Shown here: positions 63,181-64,000 of the stretch, one piece after another
Layout of the letters: each line of letters opens with the position of its first letter
How positions within the stretch are numbered: the first letter of the stretch is position 1
From: Nissolia schottii
Lineage: Eukaryota; Streptophyta; Magnoliopsida; Fabales; Fabaceae
Assembly (NCBI GenBank): GCA_003254905.1
Contig: QANU01010689.1
Span: 24,671 to 88,670 of the forward strand
Direction of reading: 5' to 3'
Length of the DNA: 64,000 nt
Translations under genes and position numbers: made by a program
Notes under the pieces: generated by a model
Told to the model about the DNA's origin: nothing
Databases searched by the model: none
Seen by the model: the letters and a program-made list of their open reading frames with translations, nothing else

Positions 63181-64000
63181 GCAGCCAGGGCTTGATAGCC
63201 AGGGCGGAATGGACTCTATAAACCTCATTCCCGAGAAACTTGGCCTCCTGCTAAGTGACTCTTCGCTAGTTGACCATTACCTATCTCAGAAGAAAACAAA
63301 TTGTCAGGAAATGAACTCCTACTCAAGGGAAGCCTTTTGTTCCCTTTCTTCGGATAAATACTCCCTTACGCCATAAGAATTCCTGACAAGCCAGTCCCCT
63401 ACCCCATATATTTTTCACCTTCGTAAAGGTCCTATGGAAAAGGTCCGAACCTCTACATCTTCGGGATTTCATTTCTCGATGCACTCTTGACCCTCCTTGA
63501 GGAAGGTTCCAGGTCAAGATTGAATGCTCTACTCCTCCGAAGGAATAGACTCTGGGACAGGCCTTTCCTTTCCTTCAGTGGCAGGTTTTAAGGACCATGC
63601 CATCCCGTTTCTGATAGGATCTAGTTGGTTCCCTCAACCTATTCTGATGGAGTGGATTCCCAATTCTTTCTATTCCCACCCATTGTGCAGTTCCAGCTTT
63701 TGTTTTCGGACTTCGACCCATGATGCAAGATGCCCCCCTTTGCAACTGATAGGGAAATCTATAACTACGGAGATAGGTGGAAACCCGACAGCCGAATATA
63801 AGTTCATATGCTCCCATACCTTCGCCATAAGTGGGATTCCCCAATGGATAAGTATTCTCCCGTGAGACATGCCCTGTGAAGTAGGATCACCAACCGAAAT
63901 CCTTACCTTAGAGATCCCGTAGGGTGGAAAAGATAGCAGATTAATGGGTGAGATCAAACCAGAGAAGAAGTTAATACAATACAGTATATTTTCGATGTAA
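63180..64000. other. Sequence of different composition, possibly organellar DNA
   Basis: The base mix is more even and lacks the AT-rich and LTR words of the rest of the window. The style resembles plant mitochondrial intergenic DNA, but I recognise no gene. The open frames here on both strands overlap one another and none has support. Confidence 0.3.

Noticed and set aside
63179-63957. Several open frames near the right end
   Set aside because: They overlap on both strands without recognisable motifs; no support for a gene.

Overview
The window is nuclear DNA of a flowering plant, most likely a eudicot and perhaps a legume close to Vigna/Phaseolus; I judge this from GT-AG introns, the PDI protein sequence and the kinds of LTR elements, not from a database search. 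Only two host genes are clear. One is a protein disulfide isomerase gene (plus strand, 6806-11863, 11 exons, 363 codons) of the plant PDIL2-1 / P5-ERp29c type. The other is a conserved plant gene of unknown function (minus strand, 12699-16143, 3 exons, 259 codons). They are convergent and lie in a low-repeat island of about 6.3-17.2 kb. Almost everything else is LTR-retrotransposon DNA, much of it nested. Positions 1-6336 hold four successive 3' portions of Tekay/Del-type (Ty3/gypsy) LTRs; the last one ends only 469 bp before the PDI start codon. 17225-18843 is a solo Athila-like LTR. 19854-26517 is a decayed Ty1/copia element with 452-453 bp LTRs and a perfect 5-bp target duplication. 26669-43602 is a nest: a minus-strand LTR piece holds a plus-strand solo LTR (26794-43597, duplication ttgaa), which holds a Tekay/Del element (27667 to about 43300), whose 5' LTR holds an Athila-like element carrying only gag and protease (30679-38247, duplication ttggg). 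44177-51778 is a minus-strand solo LTR holding a non-coding Athila-like element (45556-50595, duplication ttttt) that contains an assembly gap. 53350-62864 has six successive Tekay-type LTR starts, each inside the previous one; the last LTR is complete and is followed by its primer-binding site. The last ~0.8 kb is a different kind of sequence of uncertain origin. The most interesting signal is structural. Several Tekay LTRs and the copia element carry arrays of short hairpins. Within an array the loop is constant while the stem changes from unit to unit with matching changes on the other arm. Two arrays at the same LTR position (1917-2071 and 29353-29485) keep a 9-nt loop closed by CC/GG but use wholly different loop sequences. 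The copia array at 23518-24257 has the same logic with a 14-18 nt loop. A second oddity is an acidic open reading frame carried inside the LTRs of one subfamily (168-551 and two relatives). Coordinates of LTR ends, target duplications and exons were read by eye; family names come from recognised motifs; ages are rough.
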